Part shown: positions 36,212 to 46,173 of the stretch, piece by piece
How positions within the stretch are numbered: the first letter of the stretch is position 1
Layout of the letters: each line of letters opens with the position of its first letter
Assembly (NCBI GenBank): GCA_016931415.1
Contig: JAFGEW010000076.1
Location: 37,777 to 101,776, forward strand
Length of the DNA: 64,000 nucleotides
DNA from: Verrucomicrobiota bacterium
GTDB taxonomy: Bacteria > Auribacterota > JABMQX01 > JAFGEW01
Reading direction: 5' to 3'
Program-made: the position numbers and the translations under genes
The notes under the pieces: generated by a model
Seen by the model: the letters and a program-made list of their open reading frames with translations, nothing else
Told to the model about the DNA's origin: nothing
Databases searched by the model: none

Positions 36212-36289
36212 GGGTACCGCAGCAGACGCTGAAGACGCAGAGCGGAGGCACATCGCCGCGTTCTCGGCGTTTTCTGTGCGGGGTCTTTC

Positions 36290-37489
36290 CTACCGCGCGT
36301 TGATGCGGTCGATGATGGCGGGGATGACCTGGTAGAGGTCGCCGACGACGCCGTAATCGGCGACGCTGAAGATCGGCGCTTCACGGTCCTTGTTGATGGC
36401 GACGATCGTGTCGCTCGACTGCATGCCGACGAGGTGTTGGATCTGGCCCGAGATGCCACAGGCGACGTAGAGTTTCGGGCAAACGGTCTTGCCGGTCTGG
36501 CCGACCTGATGCGAGTAGGGGATCCAGCCGGCATCCACCGCCGCGCGCGATGAGCCGACCGCGCCGCCGAGCGCAAGCGCGAGCTGTTCGACGAGTTTGA
36601 AGCCCTCAGGTGTGCCCAGGCCGCGGCCGCCGCTTACGATGATGTCGGCCTCGGCGAGGTTGACGGTCGACTCGAGCTCCTCGACGAACTCGACGACCTT
36701 GGCGCGCACGTACTCGTCGCCCTTCACGGGCTCGACGGCGATAATCCTGCCCGTGTGTGCCGGGTCGACCTTGGCTTCTTTCATTACCTTGTGCCGCACG
36801 GTGGCCATCTGCGGCCGGTGGTTGGGCGTGAGGATGGTGGCCATGATGTTGCCGCCGAAGGCGGGCCGAATCTGCATCAGGCCGCCCTCGTCGCTGATCT
36901 CGAGGCCGGTGCAATCAGCCGTCAGCCCGGTGTTGATCTGGACGGCGACGCGCGGGATGAGCGAACGCCCGATGGCCGTCGCGCCGCAGAGCACGATCTC
37001 AGGCTTGTACTTGTTCATGAGGCGGCAGAGCACGCGCGAGTAGGGCTCGTCCTGGTAGTCGGCGAACGCCGCACCGTCCATGTAGTGCACGACGTCGGCG
37101 CCGCGCGCGATGAGCTCGTTACATGCGCCGTTCATCCCCTGGCCCATGAGCACGACGTGGAGCTCCGAGCCGCGTTTGTCCGCGAGCCCGCGGCCCGCCC
37201 CGAGCAGCTCGTAGGTAACGCTCTGCACGACGCCCCTCTTCTGCTCGGCGACGACCCAAACGTTGCGGTACTTGTCCCTATCGACGGGCTTGCGCTGCTC
37301 GACGATGAGCTCGATCGCGTCGAACTTGCACACCGGCACGCACGCGCCGCACAGCGTGCACTCGGGGCCGATCACCGCCACCGCTCGCCCGGCGGGCGCA
37401 ACCTCATTCATCGTGATCGCGGCGAAGGGACACGCCCGCACGCAGAGTGTGCAGCCTGTACACTTGTCGTCGAGAATGCGGATACCCAT
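36290..37489 (-). CDS. etfA: Electron transfer flavoprotein alpha subunit with N-terminal 2[4Fe-4S] ferredoxin
   Basis: 399 residues, longer than a plain EtfA because residues 1-60 are a bacterial ferredoxin: Cys10/13/16/20 ([11 protein letters not shown]) and Cys44/47/50/54 ([11 protein letters not shown]). The rest is EtfA with a FAD-binding C-terminal region ([18 protein letters not shown], then [12 protein letters not shown] and [12 protein letters not shown]). The ferredoxin fusion is known in anaerobes where Etf exchanges electrons with ferredoxin or takes part in bifurcation. It follows etfB by 12 bases in an operon with the acyl-CoA dehydrogenase. Confidence 0.93.
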   Translation of the reverse strand: MGIRILDDKCTGCTLCVRACPFAAITMNEVAPAGRAVAVIGPECTLCGACVPVCKFDAIELIVEQRKPVDRDKYRNVWVVAEQKRGVVQSVTYELLGAGRGLADKRGSELHVVLMGQGMNGACNELIARGADVVHYMDGAAFADYQDEPYSRVLCRLMNKYKPEIVLCGATAIGRSLIPRVAVQINTGLTADCTGLEISDEGGLMQIRPAFGGNIMATILTPNHRPQMATVRHKVMKEAKVDPAHTGRIIAVEPVKGDEYVRAKVVEFVEELESTVNLAEADIIVSGGRGLGTPEGFKLVEQLALALGGAVGSSRAAVDAGWIPYSHQVGQTGKTVCPKLYVACGISGQIQHLVGMQSSDTIVAINKDREAPIFSVADYGVVGDLYQVIPAIIDRINAR

Positions 37490-37501
37490 GGTGTACAGAT
37501 C

Positions 37502-38296
37502 CTATATTAAGCTCAGGCGCTTGAGCTCGCTGACGATTTCGGCTGCGACTTCGGGCGGCTCGCCTTCCAGCACGTGGCCGTCCTTCTTGCGCTCGGGCGC
37601 ATAGATCTTGTGCACGACGGTGGGCGAGCCGTTGAGACCGAGGTACTCGGGCGTCGCATCGAGGTCGGCGGCCGTCCACGTCGGGATCTCGGCCTTTTTC
37701 GCGCGCATCTTGCCGCGGACCGACGGGAGACGCGGCTCGTTGATCTCCTTGACGACAGTCAGGAGCACGGGCAGGCGCGACTCAATGACCTGGTAGCCTT
37801 CTTCCATCATGCGCTGGGCGCGGATCTTCTTCGGCGTGATCTCCTCGATCCTCTTGACGAACGTGATCTGCGGGAAGCCGAGGTGAACAGCGATGCCGGG
37901 GCCGACCTGGGCGGTGTCGCCGTCGATGGCCTGCTTGCCGCAGAGCACGAGGTCGACGTCGCCGATCCTCTCGATCATCTTCGAGAGCGCGTACGAGGTG
38001 GCCCACGTGTCCGAGCCGGCGAACGCGCGGTCGCTCAGCAGGATCGCCTCGTCGATGCCCATGGCCAGGGCGTCGCGGAGGACGGCGACGGCTTGCGGCG
38101 GGCCCATTGTGACAGCGATCGTTGTGGCCGGCTCGGGACCGAGGCGCTCCTTGAGGCGCAGCGCTTCCTCGATCGCGTACTCGTCAAACGGATTGCAGAT
38201 CGACTCGACGCCCTCGCGGATCAGCGTGTTCGTTTCGGGATTGATCCGCACGTTGGTTGTGTCGGGCACTTGCTTGATGCAGACGACGATCTTCAT
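37502..38296 (-). CDS. etfB: Electron transfer flavoprotein beta subunit
   Basis: 264 residues. MKIVVCIKQVPDTTNVRINP at the start and VDLVLCGKQAIDGDTAQVGP in the middle are hallmark EtfB sequences, the latter forming the nucleotide site. In bifurcating Etf this site holds FAD rather than AMP; which applies here cannot be told. The ATG lies 11 bases after the acyl-CoA dehydrogenase stop; the long frame upstream is a shadow. Works as a heterodimer with the etfA product. Confidence 0.93.
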   Translation of the reverse strand: MKIVVCIKQVPDTTNVRINPETNTLIREGVESICNPFDEYAIEEALRLKERLGPEPATTIAVTMGPPQAVAVLRDALAMGIDEAILLSDRAFAGSDTWATSYALSKMIERIGDVDLVLCGKQAIDGDTAQVGPGIAVHLGFPQITFVKRIEEITPKKIRAQRMMEEGYQVIESRLPVLLTVVKEINEPRLPSVRGKMRAKKAEIPTWTAADLDATPEYLGLNGSPTVVHKIYAPERKKDGHVLEGEPPEVAAEIVSELKRLSLI

Positions 38297-38307
38297 GGCG
38301 CTGTTGG

Positions 38308-39465
38308 CTACTTTTGGCTCGCGTACTCTTTGATGAGGTTGGAGGCGATGACGCCGCGCTGGATCTCGTTGGTGCCCTCGTAGATCTGCGTGATCTTCGC
38401 GTCGCGCATCATCTTCTCGACGGGATACTCGCGCATGTAGCCGTAGCCACCGAGCACCTGCACCGCCTCGGTGGTGACGAACATCGCCGTGTCGGACGCG
38501 AACGTCTTGGCCATGGCGCTCTCCTTGGCGCACTTGGTGTCGCCGGCGTCGATCGAACGCGACACGGCGTAGATGAGCGCGCGAGAGGCCTCGACGCGCA
38601 TCGCCATATCGGCCAGCTTGAACTGGAGGCCCTGGAAACCGATGATCGGGTGGCCGAACTGCTCGCGCTGGCGCGCGTACTTGACCGCCTCGTCGAGCGC
38701 GCCCTGGGCGATGCCAAGCGCCTGCGCGGCCACACCGGGGCGCGACATGTCGAACGTCTTCATGGCGACCATGAAGCCCATGCCCTCGCGGCCAAGGAGG
38801 TTCTCCTTCGGCACGCGGCAGTCGCGGAAGATGAGCTCGCGTGTCGCGCTGGCACGGATGCCCATCTTGTCCTCCTTCTTGCCGAACTCGAAGCCCGGCA
38901 TGCCCTTCTCGAGGATGAAGGCACTCGCGCCTCGTGCACCCTTGGACCGGTCGGTCATGGCGACAACGACATAGGTCTCGGCCTCGCCGCCGTTGGTGAT
39001 CCACTGCTTGAGTCCGTTGAGCACGTAGTGGTTGCCGTCCTTGACCGCCGTGGTCTGGATGGCGCTCGCGTCGGAGCCGGCGGCGGGCTCGGTAAGGCCG
39101 AAGGCGGCGATCTTCTTGCCCGAGGCGAGGTCGGGCAGGTACTTCTTCTTCTGCTCGTCGGTGCCGAAGAGCAGAATCGGGATCGTGCCGAGAGCGCTCG
39201 CCGCCAGGCAGAGCGCGATGCCGCCGCAGGCGCGGCTCAGTTCCTCGGTGGCGACGACGAGCTCCATGATCCCGCCGCCGAGGCCGCCGTACGCCTCGGG
39301 CAGAAAGACCGCGAAGAGGTCGGCGGCGGCGATGACCTTCTGGATCTCCCAGGGGAACGCGTTTTCTTCGTCATACTTGGCGCGCACCGGCTTGATCTTC
39401 TCCTCGGCGATCTGGCGCGCGATGCCGCGTATCTCCTGCTGCAGTTCGGTGAGCTGGTAGTCCAT
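38308..39465 (-). CDS. Acyl-CoA dehydrogenase
   Basis: 385 residues, standard length. FAD-binding segments AFGLTEPAAGSDASAIQT and WITNGGEAETYVVVA, and the C-terminal IYEGTNEIQRGVIA with the catalytic-base Glu, mark a short/medium-chain acyl-CoA dehydrogenase that passes electrons to Etf. It leads the ACAD-etfB-etfA operon. The chain-length specificity is not readable; butyryl-CoA dehydrogenase is plausible given the ferredoxin-fused EtfA. Confidence 0.93.
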   Translation of the reverse strand: MDYQLTELQQEIRGIARQIAEEKIKPVRAKYDEENAFPWEIQKVIAAADLFAVFLPEAYGGLGGGIMELVVATEELSRACGGIALCLAASALGTIPILLFGTDEQKKKYLPDLASGKKIAAFGLTEPAAGSDASAIQTTAVKDGNHYVLNGLKQWITNGGEAETYVVVAMTDRSKGARGASAFILEKGMPGFEFGKKEDKMGIRASATRELIFRDCRVPKENLLGREGMGFMVAMKTFDMSRPGVAAQALGIAQGALDEAVKYARQREQFGHPIIGFQGLQFKLADMAMRVEASRALIYAVSRSIDAGDTKCAKESAMAKTFASDTAMFVTTEAVQVLGGYGYMREYPVEKMMRDAKITQIYEGTNEIQRGVIASNLIKEYASQK

Positions 39466-39598
39466 TTCGTTTCCGTTCCCGTCGGGGTTTGTCGGGTTCC
39501 GTTCTTGGGCAAGGAGCGACCCGCGCCTGGCCGCGTCAGGGTTGCTTCTCCTCGTGTCGCGTATGTTTCCTACGCAACGCGCGGCGTTCGCCGCGCCG

Positions 39599-40840
39599 CT
39601 ACACGCGCTTGATAATCAGTGTGGCGTTGTGACCGCCGAATCCGAGCGAGTTCGAGAGCACGGTGTCGACCTTGGCCTCTCTCGCCGTGTTCGGCACGTA
39701 GTCGAGATCGCACTCCGGGTCGGGTGTCTCGTAGTTGATCGTCGGATGGATGACGCCAGTCTGGATCGTCTTGACGCCGGCGATGATCTCGACTGCGCCG
39801 GCGGCGCCGAGCAGGTGGCCGACCATCGATTTGGTCGAGCTGACCGGCACCGTGTAGGCGCGCTCGCCGAAAACGGCCTTGATTGCCTCGGTCTCGAGCT
39901 TGTCGTTGAGCGGCGTCGAGGTGCCGTGCGCGTTGATGTAGCCGATGTCCTCAGGGTTCATGCCTGCGCTCTGGAGGGCCGTCAGCATGCAGCGCGCACC
40001 CCCCTCGCCGCATGGTGACGGCGCGGTCATGTGGTACGCATCGGCCGTGGCGCCGTAGCCGACGATCTCGGCCTGCATCGGTGCGCCGCGCTTCTTTGCG
40101 TGCCCGTACTCCTCGAGGATCACGATGCCGGCGCCCTCGCCCATGACGAAGCCGTCGCGGCCGAGGTCGAAGGGCCGACTCGCCTTCTCGGGGGCATCGT
40201 TGCGCGTGCTGAGCGCTTTCATGGCGCAGAAGCCGCCGAAGCCCAACGCATTGAGGGCCGCCTCGCTGCCGCCGGCGACCATGACGTCAGCCTCGCCGCC
40301 GGCGATGAGGCCGGTCGCCTCGCCGATGCTGTGCGAGGCCGTGGCACAGGCCGTAGCGATGCTGAAGTTGGGCCCCTTGGCGTTGAGCATGATCGAGACT
40401 TGACCCGACGCCATGTTGATGATGAGCATCGGGATCAGGAACGGCGAGATCCGCCGCGGGCCCTGCTCGATCATCCTGGCATGTTCGACGCAGATCGTCT
40501 GGATGCCGCCAATGCCCGAACCGATCAGCACGCCGACGCGGTTCGGGTCCTCGGCGTTCATGTCCAGCCCGGCGTTCTGCACGGCCATCATTGCCGCCGC
40601 CACTGCCAAGTGCACGAAGCGGTCGGTGCGGCGCACGTCCTTGACCGACAACCACTGCGTCGGGTCGAAGTCCTTGATCTCCGCGTCGACCGTCGAGTTC
40701 ATGCCGTCGGTCTTGAACGCGGTGACCGTGCCGGTGGCGCTGCGGCCGTTGACGAGGCCGTCCCAGAACCTGTCCACGCCGATACCGTTGGGCGCCAACA
40801 CGCCGAGGCCGGTAATGACAACTCGCCTGCCGTTCTTCAT
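39599..40840 (-). CDS. fabF: Beta-ketoacyl-ACP synthase II
   Basis: 413 residues. Extends acyl-ACP by condensation with malonyl-ACP. The Cys-His-His triad is Cys165 ([10 protein letters not shown]), His305 (NAHGTST) and His342 ([12 protein letters not shown]). Normal full-length start [13 protein letters not shown]. Last gene of the plsX-fab operon, 63 bases after acpP. Confidence 0.95.
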   Translation of the reverse strand: MKNGRRVVITGLGVLAPNGIGVDRFWDGLVNGRSATGTVTAFKTDGMNSTVDAEIKDFDPTQWLSVKDVRRTDRFVHLAVAAAMMAVQNAGLDMNAEDPNRVGVLIGSGIGGIQTICVEHARMIEQGPRRISPFLIPMLIINMASGQVSIMLNAKGPNFSIATACATASHSIGEATGLIAGGEADVMVAGGSEAALNALGFGGFCAMKALSTRNDAPEKASRPFDLGRDGFVMGEGAGIVILEEYGHAKKRGAPMQAEIVGYGATADAYHMTAPSPCGEGGARCMLTALQSAGMNPEDIGYINAHGTSTPLNDKLETEAIKAVFGERAYTVPVSSTKSMVGHLLGAAGAVEIIAGVKTIQTGVIHPTINYETPDPECDLDYVPNTAREAKVDTVLSNSLGFGGHNATLIIKRV

Positions 40841-40903
40841 CGTCGAGGTCTCACGCGTCGTCCCCTGCGGTTACACGGCGGATCCCGCCGCGACGAAACA
40901 GCG

Positions 40904-41140
40904 TCAGCCCGCAGTCCTCTTGGTGAGGTACTCGACCGCCTGGGAGACGGTGGTGAGCTGGTTCGCATCCTCTTCCGGGATGTCGATGTTGAACTCCTGC
41001 TCGAACTCCATCGCCAGTTGGGCGGCGTCAAGCGAGTCGGCCCCGAGATCCTCCTGGAACTTGGCGTCCGAGGTGATCTCTTCCGGGTTGACGCCGAGCA
41101 GCTTGACGATGATGTCTCTGACTTTGTCCTCGACCGCCAT
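40904..41140 (-). CDS. acpP: Acyl carrier protein
   Basis: 78 residues, acidic, with the DSLD motif; Ser36 carries the phosphopantetheine arm made from coenzyme A. Strong ribosome binding site (GGAGGAG). Sits between fabG and fabF, the conserved order. Confidence 0.96.
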   Translation of the reverse strand: MAVEDKVRDIIVKLLGVNPEEITSDAKFQEDLGADSLDAAQLAMEFEQEFNIDIPEEDANQLTTVSQAVEYLTKRTAG

Positions 41141-41198
41141 TCCTTACTCCTCCTTCTGGAACGCTATGGTCTGGGGCCGAGCGGTTCGGCCCCTCTGC

Positions 41199-41942
41199 TT
41201 ACATGAGCATGCCGCCATCGACGACGATGACCTGCCCGGTGATGTACCGGGCCATCGGGCCGGCCAGGAACAGCGCGGCCTGAGCGACATCCTGCGGCTC
41301 GCCGAAGCGCCGAAGCGGGATCTGCGCGAGCATCTTCTCACGCTGCGCGTCGGTGAGCTGGTCCGTCATGCGCGTTGCGATGAACCCGGGAGCGATCGCG
41401 TTGGCCGTGATACTGCGGCTGGCCAGCTCCTTGGCGACCGACTTGGTCAAACCGATTACGCCCGCCTTCGAGGCGCTGTAGTTGGCCTGACCGGCGTTGC
41501 CCATCATGCCGACGATCGATGCGATCGAGATGATGGTTCCCGCGCGCTGCCGCATCATGGGGCCCGTGACCGCCTTGACAAAATTGAAGCAGCCCTTGAG
41601 ATTGACGGCAAGCACCGCGTCCCAGTCTGCTTCAGTCATCCGGACGATCAACCCGTCCCGCGTGATCCCGGCGTTGTTGACCAATATATGGACGCCCGCA
41701 AACGTGTCAACGATTTTGTCAACCGTCTGGGCGACGGCGGCGAAGTCGCGCACGTCGACCGCGAAGGCGGCCGCCTTGCGCCCGAGCGCCTCGAGTTCGC
41801 CGGCGGTGGTTCTGGCGGCCTCGAGGTCGACATCGCAGACGGCGACGTCAGCGCCGTGCTCGGCGAACAGCGCGGCAATCGCTTTGCCGATGCCGAGCGC
41901 GCCGCCGGTTACGATCGCGGTCTTCCCTTCGAGCAGTTTCAC
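41199..41942 (-). CDS. fabG: 3-oxoacyl-ACP reductase
   Basis: 247 residues, SDR fold. NADPH motif VTGGALGIGKAIA (12-24), NNAG at 89-92, and the Ser142-Tyr155-Lys159 catalytic set (IASIVG, YSASK). GTG start with GGGAGGGG upstream. Reduces 3-oxoacyl-ACP in fatty-acid elongation. Confidence 0.95.
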   Translation of the reverse strand: MKLLEGKTAIVTGGALGIGKAIAALFAEHGADVAVCDVDLEAARTTAGELEALGRKAAAFAVDVRDFAAVAQTVDKIVDTFAGVHILVNNAGITRDGLIVRMTEADWDAVLAVNLKGCFNFVKAVTGPMMRQRAGTIISIASIVGMMGNAGQANYSASKAGVIGLTKSVAKELASRSITANAIAPGFIATRMTDQLTDAQREKMLAQIPLRRFGEPQDVAQAALFLAGPMARYITGQVIVVDGGMLM

Positions 41943-41971
41943 GAGTTACCCCTCCCTGTTGCGTGCGTCGG

Positions 41972-42940
41972 TCAGGCGTTCGGCGCGTGGGCGTCGCGGA
42001 GTGCGGCCGCGGTGCGATCGAGCGACGCGGCGTCTTGCACGCCGAGGCCGGTCGCGCTGCGGTCGATGCGCTTGAGCAGGCCCTGGAGCACGGTGCCCGG
42101 CCCTGCCTCGACGAACGTTGTCACCCCGTCGGCAATGAGGCGCTCGATCGACGCCTGCCAGAGCACGGAGGCCGTGCACTGGTCGGCGAGGTGGCGACGG
42201 ATCGCGTCCGGCGTTGTCGCGGGCGCGGCGCTCACGTTATGGATCACGGGTGTCCTGGGCTCCCTGATCTCGGCTGTGGCGAGCGCGGTGAAAAGCTTCT
42301 CGCGCGCCGGTTCCATGAGGCGGCTATGGAACGCGCCGCTGACCTTGAGCTCGATGGCCCGGCCCGCGCCGGCGGCCTTGGCCCCCGCGCAGGCGGCGCG
42401 CACGCCTTCCGGGCTGCCCGAGACGACGATCTGGCCCGGGCAGTTGACGTTTGCCACGTCGACAAGGCCGGCGGCGTTCGCCTCTTCAACGACCTTGCGC
42501 ACGGCCGCCTCGTCGAGGCCGATGATCGAGGCCATCGTGCCCGTTGAGCGCTCGCATGCCTCCTGCATCGCCTCACCACGCTGGCGCACCAGGCGCAGGC
42601 CGTCCTCGAATCGGACGCTGCCGGCAGCACAGAGCGCCGTGTACTCGCCCAGGCTCAATCCTGCAAACGCCGCGGGCACGAGACCGGGGCACTGCTCGGC
42701 GAGCGCGAGCCACGCGGCGAGGCTGGCCACATAGATGGCCGGCTGGCTGTTCTTCGTCTGAGTCAGTTCGTCCTCGGGGCCGTCGAACATGAGTGTGCGC
42801 AGGTCGAAGCCGAGCACATCGTTGGCCGCATCGATGAGGGCGCGAGCCACGAGGTGCGCGTCGTAGAGCTCCTTGGCCATCCCGACGTGCTGGGCGCCCT
42901 GGCCCGGGAAGACGATGGCGCTGCGCGTGGTCACAGGCAT
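41972..42940 (-). CDS. fabD: Malonyl-CoA:ACP transacylase
   Basis: 322 residues. FPGQGAQHVGM at the N-terminus, active-site Ser96 in GLSLGEYTAL and His205 in SGAFHSRLM. The ATG overlaps the end of fabH by 10 bases, so the longer frame upstream is only the fabH shadow. Loads malonyl groups on ACP. Confidence 0.95.
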   Translation of the reverse strand: MPVTTRSAIVFPGQGAQHVGMAKELYDAHLVARALIDAANDVLGFDLRTLMFDGPEDELTQTKNSQPAIYVASLAAWLALAEQCPGLVPAAFAGLSLGEYTALCAAGSVRFEDGLRLVRQRGEAMQEACERSTGTMASIIGLDEAAVRKVVEEANAAGLVDVANVNCPGQIVVSGSPEGVRAACAGAKAAGAGRAIELKVSGAFHSRLMEPAREKLFTALATAEIREPRTPVIHNVSAAPATTPDAIRRHLADQCTASVLWQASIERLIADGVTTFVEAGPGTVLQGLLKRIDRSATGLGVQDAASLDRTAAALRDAHAPNA

Positions 42941-43938
42941 TCGATCAGGCACGCTCCCCAGGTGAACCCGCCGCCGAACGCGACGAGCACGATCTTGTCG
43001 CTTGAGTCGAACTCGCCGGCATCGACGACGAGGTGCAGGCCGATGGCCGTCGTCGCCGCCGACGTGTTGCCGTAGCTCTCGATGTTTTTGTGGACCTTCT
43101 CCGGTGACAGCTCGAGGTAGTCGCCGAGCACCTTGATGATTCGCATGTTGGCTTGGTGCGGGATGAGCCACCGGATCTCGCGCTTCTCGACACCCTCCTG
43201 ATCGAGCAGCCGGTCGACGGCGCGCTCCATCGAGAGCACGGCGGCTTTGAACACCTCGCGCCCTTTCATCATGATGTAGTGCAGGTCCTGGTCGACCGTC
43301 TCGTGTGTGGCCGGCGCCACGCTGCCGCCGCCGGGCACGTGGAGAAGCGTCGCCATCGAGCCGTCGGCGCCCAGGTAGCCGCCGCGGAGTTTGAGGCGCT
43401 TCGGCTCGCGGGTGACCACGGCGGCGCCCGCGGCGTCGCCGAACAGCACGCACGTGTTGCGGTCCTTCCAGTTGGTCACCGATGAGAGCTTGTCGACGCC
43501 GACGACGAGCACGCGCTCGTACATGCCGGAGATGACGAACTGCCGGGCCGTAGTCAGCCCGTAGATGAACCCGCTGCAAGCGGCATTGAGGTCGAAGCTC
43601 GCGGCGTTCCGGGCGCCGAGCTTCTCCTGCAACAGGCACGCAGCGGACGGACACGGGCTATCCGGCGTGAACGTGGAGACGATGATGAGATCAAGATCCC
43701 CGGGTGTCAGACCTGCTGCGGCGAGTGCGTCCCGGGCGGCGGGCAACGCCATGTCGGAGCTGCCGGTGCCGTCAGCGGCGATATGCCGCTCCTTGATGCC
43801 GGTGCGGGAGGTGATCCACTCGTCCGTGGTGTCGACGATCTTCTCGAGATCGGCGTTCGTGAGCACCTTGTCGGGCGCGTACATGCCAGTCCCGGCGATG
43901 TAGGCTTCACGCAAGGCGTTGGGTACGGCTGCTGTCAC
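42931..43938 (-). CDS. fabH: Beta-ketoacyl-ACP synthase III
   Basis: 335 residues. Starts fatty-acid synthesis by joining acyl-CoA to malonyl-ACP. Catalytic Cys121 (LNAACSGFIYG), His261 (IPHQANMRI) and Asn291 (YGNTSAAT). The GTG start with GGGGGAG at 7-8 bases lies inside the plsX end, a 32-base overlap that suggests translational coupling. Confidence 0.95.
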   Translation of the reverse strand: MTAAVPNALREAYIAGTGMYAPDKVLTNADLEKIVDTTDEWITSRTGIKERHIAADGTGSSDMALPAARDALAAAGLTPGDLDLIIVSTFTPDSPCPSAACLLQEKLGARNAASFDLNAACSGFIYGLTTARQFVISGMYERVLVVGVDKLSSVTNWKDRNTCVLFGDAAGAAVVTREPKRLKLRGGYLGADGSMATLLHVPGGGSVAPATHETVDQDLHYIMMKGREVFKAAVLSMERAVDRLLDQEGVEKREIRWLIPHQANMRIIKVLGDYLELSPEKVHKNIESYGNTSAATTAIGLHLVVDAGEFDSSDKIVLVAFGGGFTWGACLIECL

Positions 43939-44959
43939 CGGTCGCTCCCCCGGTCAGCGCCCCGTTGTTGCTGAGGCACCTTGTGATGTGTTCGTTCACG
44001 TTGTGTTCGATGAACCGCTCGGCGGCCCGGATGGCATTGAGCATGGCCACGGCGTTCGATCCGCCGTGGCAGATGATAACCGTCCCGTTGATGCCGAGCA
44101 ACGGCGCGCCGCCATGCTCGGTGGCGTCCACGGCCTTCTTGAGCTGCTGGAAGGCCGGCCGCATCAGGAGCGCGCCGAGCAGGCGCGACAGAGTGCGGCG
44201 CGACTCGCGCTTGAGCAGCTTGCTGATCGTGCCCGCGAGCGCCTCGCTCATCTTGAGCAACACGTTGCCCGTAAAGCCGTCACAGACGACCACGTCCACC
44301 GTGCCGTCGAAGACATCGTTGCCCTCGACGTTGCCGATGAAGTTCACCGGCTCCTTGTCGAGCAGTGCGTAGCCCTCGCGTGTCAGTGGGATGCCCTTGG
44401 ATTCCTCCTCACCCATGCTGAGCAGGCCGACGCGCGGCTTCTCGACGCCGAGCACCTCCTGGGCGTAGATGCTGCCCATGACGCCGAACTGCTTGAGGTT
44501 CATCGGCTTGCACTCGGCGTTGGCCCCGCCGTCGAGCAGCACGGTTACACCCGTGACCGGGTTGGGCATGAGCACGGTGATGGCTGGGCGGTCGATGCCC
44601 TTGAGTGTGCGCAGCTTGAGCAGCGAGGCGGCCACCATGGCGCCCGTGTTGCCGGCCGAGACCGCAGCCTCGGCCTTGCGCTCGCGCACCAGGTCGATCG
44701 TGCGCCCGATCGAGGAGTCCTTCTTCTTACGCAGCGCGTCGACCGGCTTCTCGTGCATCTCGATCGTCTCGGAAGCGTGCACGATCTCGACAGGCAGCCG
44801 CTCGGCCTTGAGCAGCTCGAGTTCGGCGCGGATCTCCTCCTCGATCCCGACAAGGATAAGCTCACGCCCCGGCCGCCCCTCGCGAGCGGCCATGACGACA
44901 CCCTCGACAATGGTTCGGGGGGCATGATCGCCCCCCATCGCATCGACAGCAATGCGCAT
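43907..44959 (-). CDS. plsX: Phosphate acyltransferase
   Basis: 350 residues. MRIAVDAMGGDHAP is diagnostic, as are AAVSAGNTGAMVA and VVVCDGFTGNVLLK. Makes acyl-phosphate from acyl-ACP for phospholipid synthesis by PlsY. It follows rpmF by 5 bases in the classic rpmF-plsX-fab order. Confidence 0.96.
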   Translation of the reverse strand: MRIAVDAMGGDHAPRTIVEGVVMAAREGRPGRELILVGIEEEIRAELELLKAERLPVEIVHASETIEMHEKPVDALRKKKDSSIGRTIDLVRERKAEAAVSAGNTGAMVAASLLKLRTLKGIDRPAITVLMPNPVTGVTVLLDGGANAECKPMNLKQFGVMGSIYAQEVLGVEKPRVGLLSMGEEESKGIPLTREGYALLDKEPVNFIGNVEGNDVFDGTVDVVVCDGFTGNVLLKMSEALAGTISKLLKRESRRTLSRLLGALLMRPAFQQLKKAVDATEHGGAPLLGINGTVIICHGGSNAVAMLNAIRAAERFIEHNVNEHITRCLSNNGALTGGATGDSSRTQRLA

Positions 44960-44964
44960 CGGAA

Positions 44965-45147
44965 TCAGGACGCTTCAGCTTCGGTGACCTGGGCTCCCTT
45001 GTAGTAGCCGCAGCTCGGGCAGACGCGATGGGGCAGCCGCGGCGCGCCGCAGTTGGGGCAATCGCTCGGCTTGGCCGGCGACAGCGCGTGATGCGAGCGG
45101 CGCTTGTCGCGACGGGACTTCGAGATCTTGTGTTTCGGTATGGCCAT
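44965..45147 (-). CDS. rpmF: Ribosomal protein bL32
   Basis: 60 residues: [20 protein letters not shown], then a zinc ribbon of two C-x2-C pairs ([18 protein letters not shown]). The ATG begins directly after the yceD stop. Confidence 0.97.
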   Translation of the reverse strand: MAIPKHKISKSRRDKRRSHHALSPAKPSDCPNCGAPRLPHRVCPSCGYYKGAQVTEAEAS

Positions 45148-45627
45148 CTAAGGCGTATCTCCTTCGTTGCCGATCAGCTTGTCGAATTCCGTGAACGTAC
45201 CCGGCGACCGCTCCGAGCCGCACCCGCATGGGCCCTCGTTGAGGTCCTTGCCGCATCCGGGACAAAGCCCCTTGCAGTTCTCGCTGCAGAGGTTCTTGAG
45301 CGGAAGGCTCAATAGAATGTCCTCGCGGATGCCTTCCGTCAAGTCAATTATCTCATCCCCGGAAAGCCGCACCGGCTGCTCCCAGATGTAGCCCGAGGCG
45401 TCCACCGGGTGTTCATACCGCTTCAGGCAACGGTGGCACTCCATGGTCAGGCGCGTGTCATACGAGCCCATGGCGACGAGCCGGTGGTTGACCACGCTGA
45501 GCTTGAGCCGCAGGTGGACGGGCTTGTCGAACCAGACGCCAACCTCGTCCATCTGAGCCGGCGCAAGGGGGGAGACGGCCTCGACCACCTCCCCGTCAGG
45601 GGATATCCTGTGAACCTCGACCTTCAT
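45148..45627 (-). CDS. yceD: YceD/DUF177-family protein
   Basis: 159 residues with the conserved MECHRCLKRYEHPV segment and a C-terminal CPGCGKDLNEGPCGCG cluster that likely binds zinc. Family members act in 23S rRNA accumulation and almost always precede rpmF, as here. Its start overlaps the end of coaD by 32 bases. Confidence 0.9.
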   Translation of the reverse strand: MKVEVHRISPDGEVVEAVSPLAPAQMDEVGVWFDKPVHLRLKLSVVNHRLVAMGSYDTRLTMECHRCLKRYEHPVDASGYIWEQPVRLSGDEIIDLTEGIREDILLSLPLKNLCSENCKGLCPGCGKDLNEGPCGCGSERSPGTFTEFDKLIGNEGDTP

Positions 45628-46105
45628 CAGCCTGCCTCTGCTTCATCAGCTCGGCCACCTCGGGCGGCACGAAGGGTGACAGGTCGCCGCCGAGCCGGCC
45701 GATCTCCTTGATCATGTGGGAGCTCAGGTACGAGTACTCCTCGCTCGGCATGAGGAACAGCGTCTCGACCTCCTTGTTGAGCCGGCGGTTGGTCAGCGCC
45801 ATCTGGAACTCGTACTCGAAATCGCTCAACGCCCGCAGCCCCCGGATAATGGCGGCGGCGCCGACGCGCTGCGCGTAGTCGACCAGCAGCCCGTCGAAGC
45901 TGACCACCTTGACGTTCGGCACGTCGGCCGTGGTCTTGCGGAGCAGATCGACCCGCTCCTCGACGCTGAACAGCGGCTTCTTGCTTGTGTTGGTCGCCAC
46001 GGCCACGTAGAGCGTGCCGGCAAGCTTAGCGGCACGCCTGAGCACGTCGAGGTGGCCGTTGGTCGGCGGATCAAAACTGCCGGGGTAGACGACGATCTTC
46101 GGCAT
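45596..46105 (-). CDS. coaD: Pantetheine-phosphate adenylyltransferase
   Basis: 169 residues. Nucleotidyltransferase signature YPGSFDPPTNGHLD (His18 of the T/HxGH motif), then IIRGLRALSDFEYEFQMA and YLSSHMIKEIGRLGGD. Makes dephospho-CoA, the source of the ACP prosthetic group used by the neighbouring fab genes. Overlaps yceD. Confidence 0.95.
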   Translation of the reverse strand: MPKIVVYPGSFDPPTNGHLDVLRRAAKLAGTLYVAVATNTSKKPLFSVEERVDLLRKTTADVPNVKVVSFDGLLVDYAQRVGAAAIIRGLRALSDFEYEFQMALTNRRLNKEVETLFLMPSEEYSYLSSHMIKEIGRLGGDLSPFVPPEVAELMKQRQADEGRGSQDIP

Positions 46106-46173
46106 CGGGTTCCTCGCTCCGTTGCAGGGGTCCGGTGACTCACCCGCCTGTTCGGGGTCCGGGGCCTGGCCGT

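Noticed and set aside
36212..36289. Repeat-like segment with GCTGAAGACGCAGAG and TCTCGGCGTTTTCTGTGC
   Set aside because: It resembles low-complexity intergenic sequence common in such genomes, but no exact repeat or inverted pair exists inside this window.
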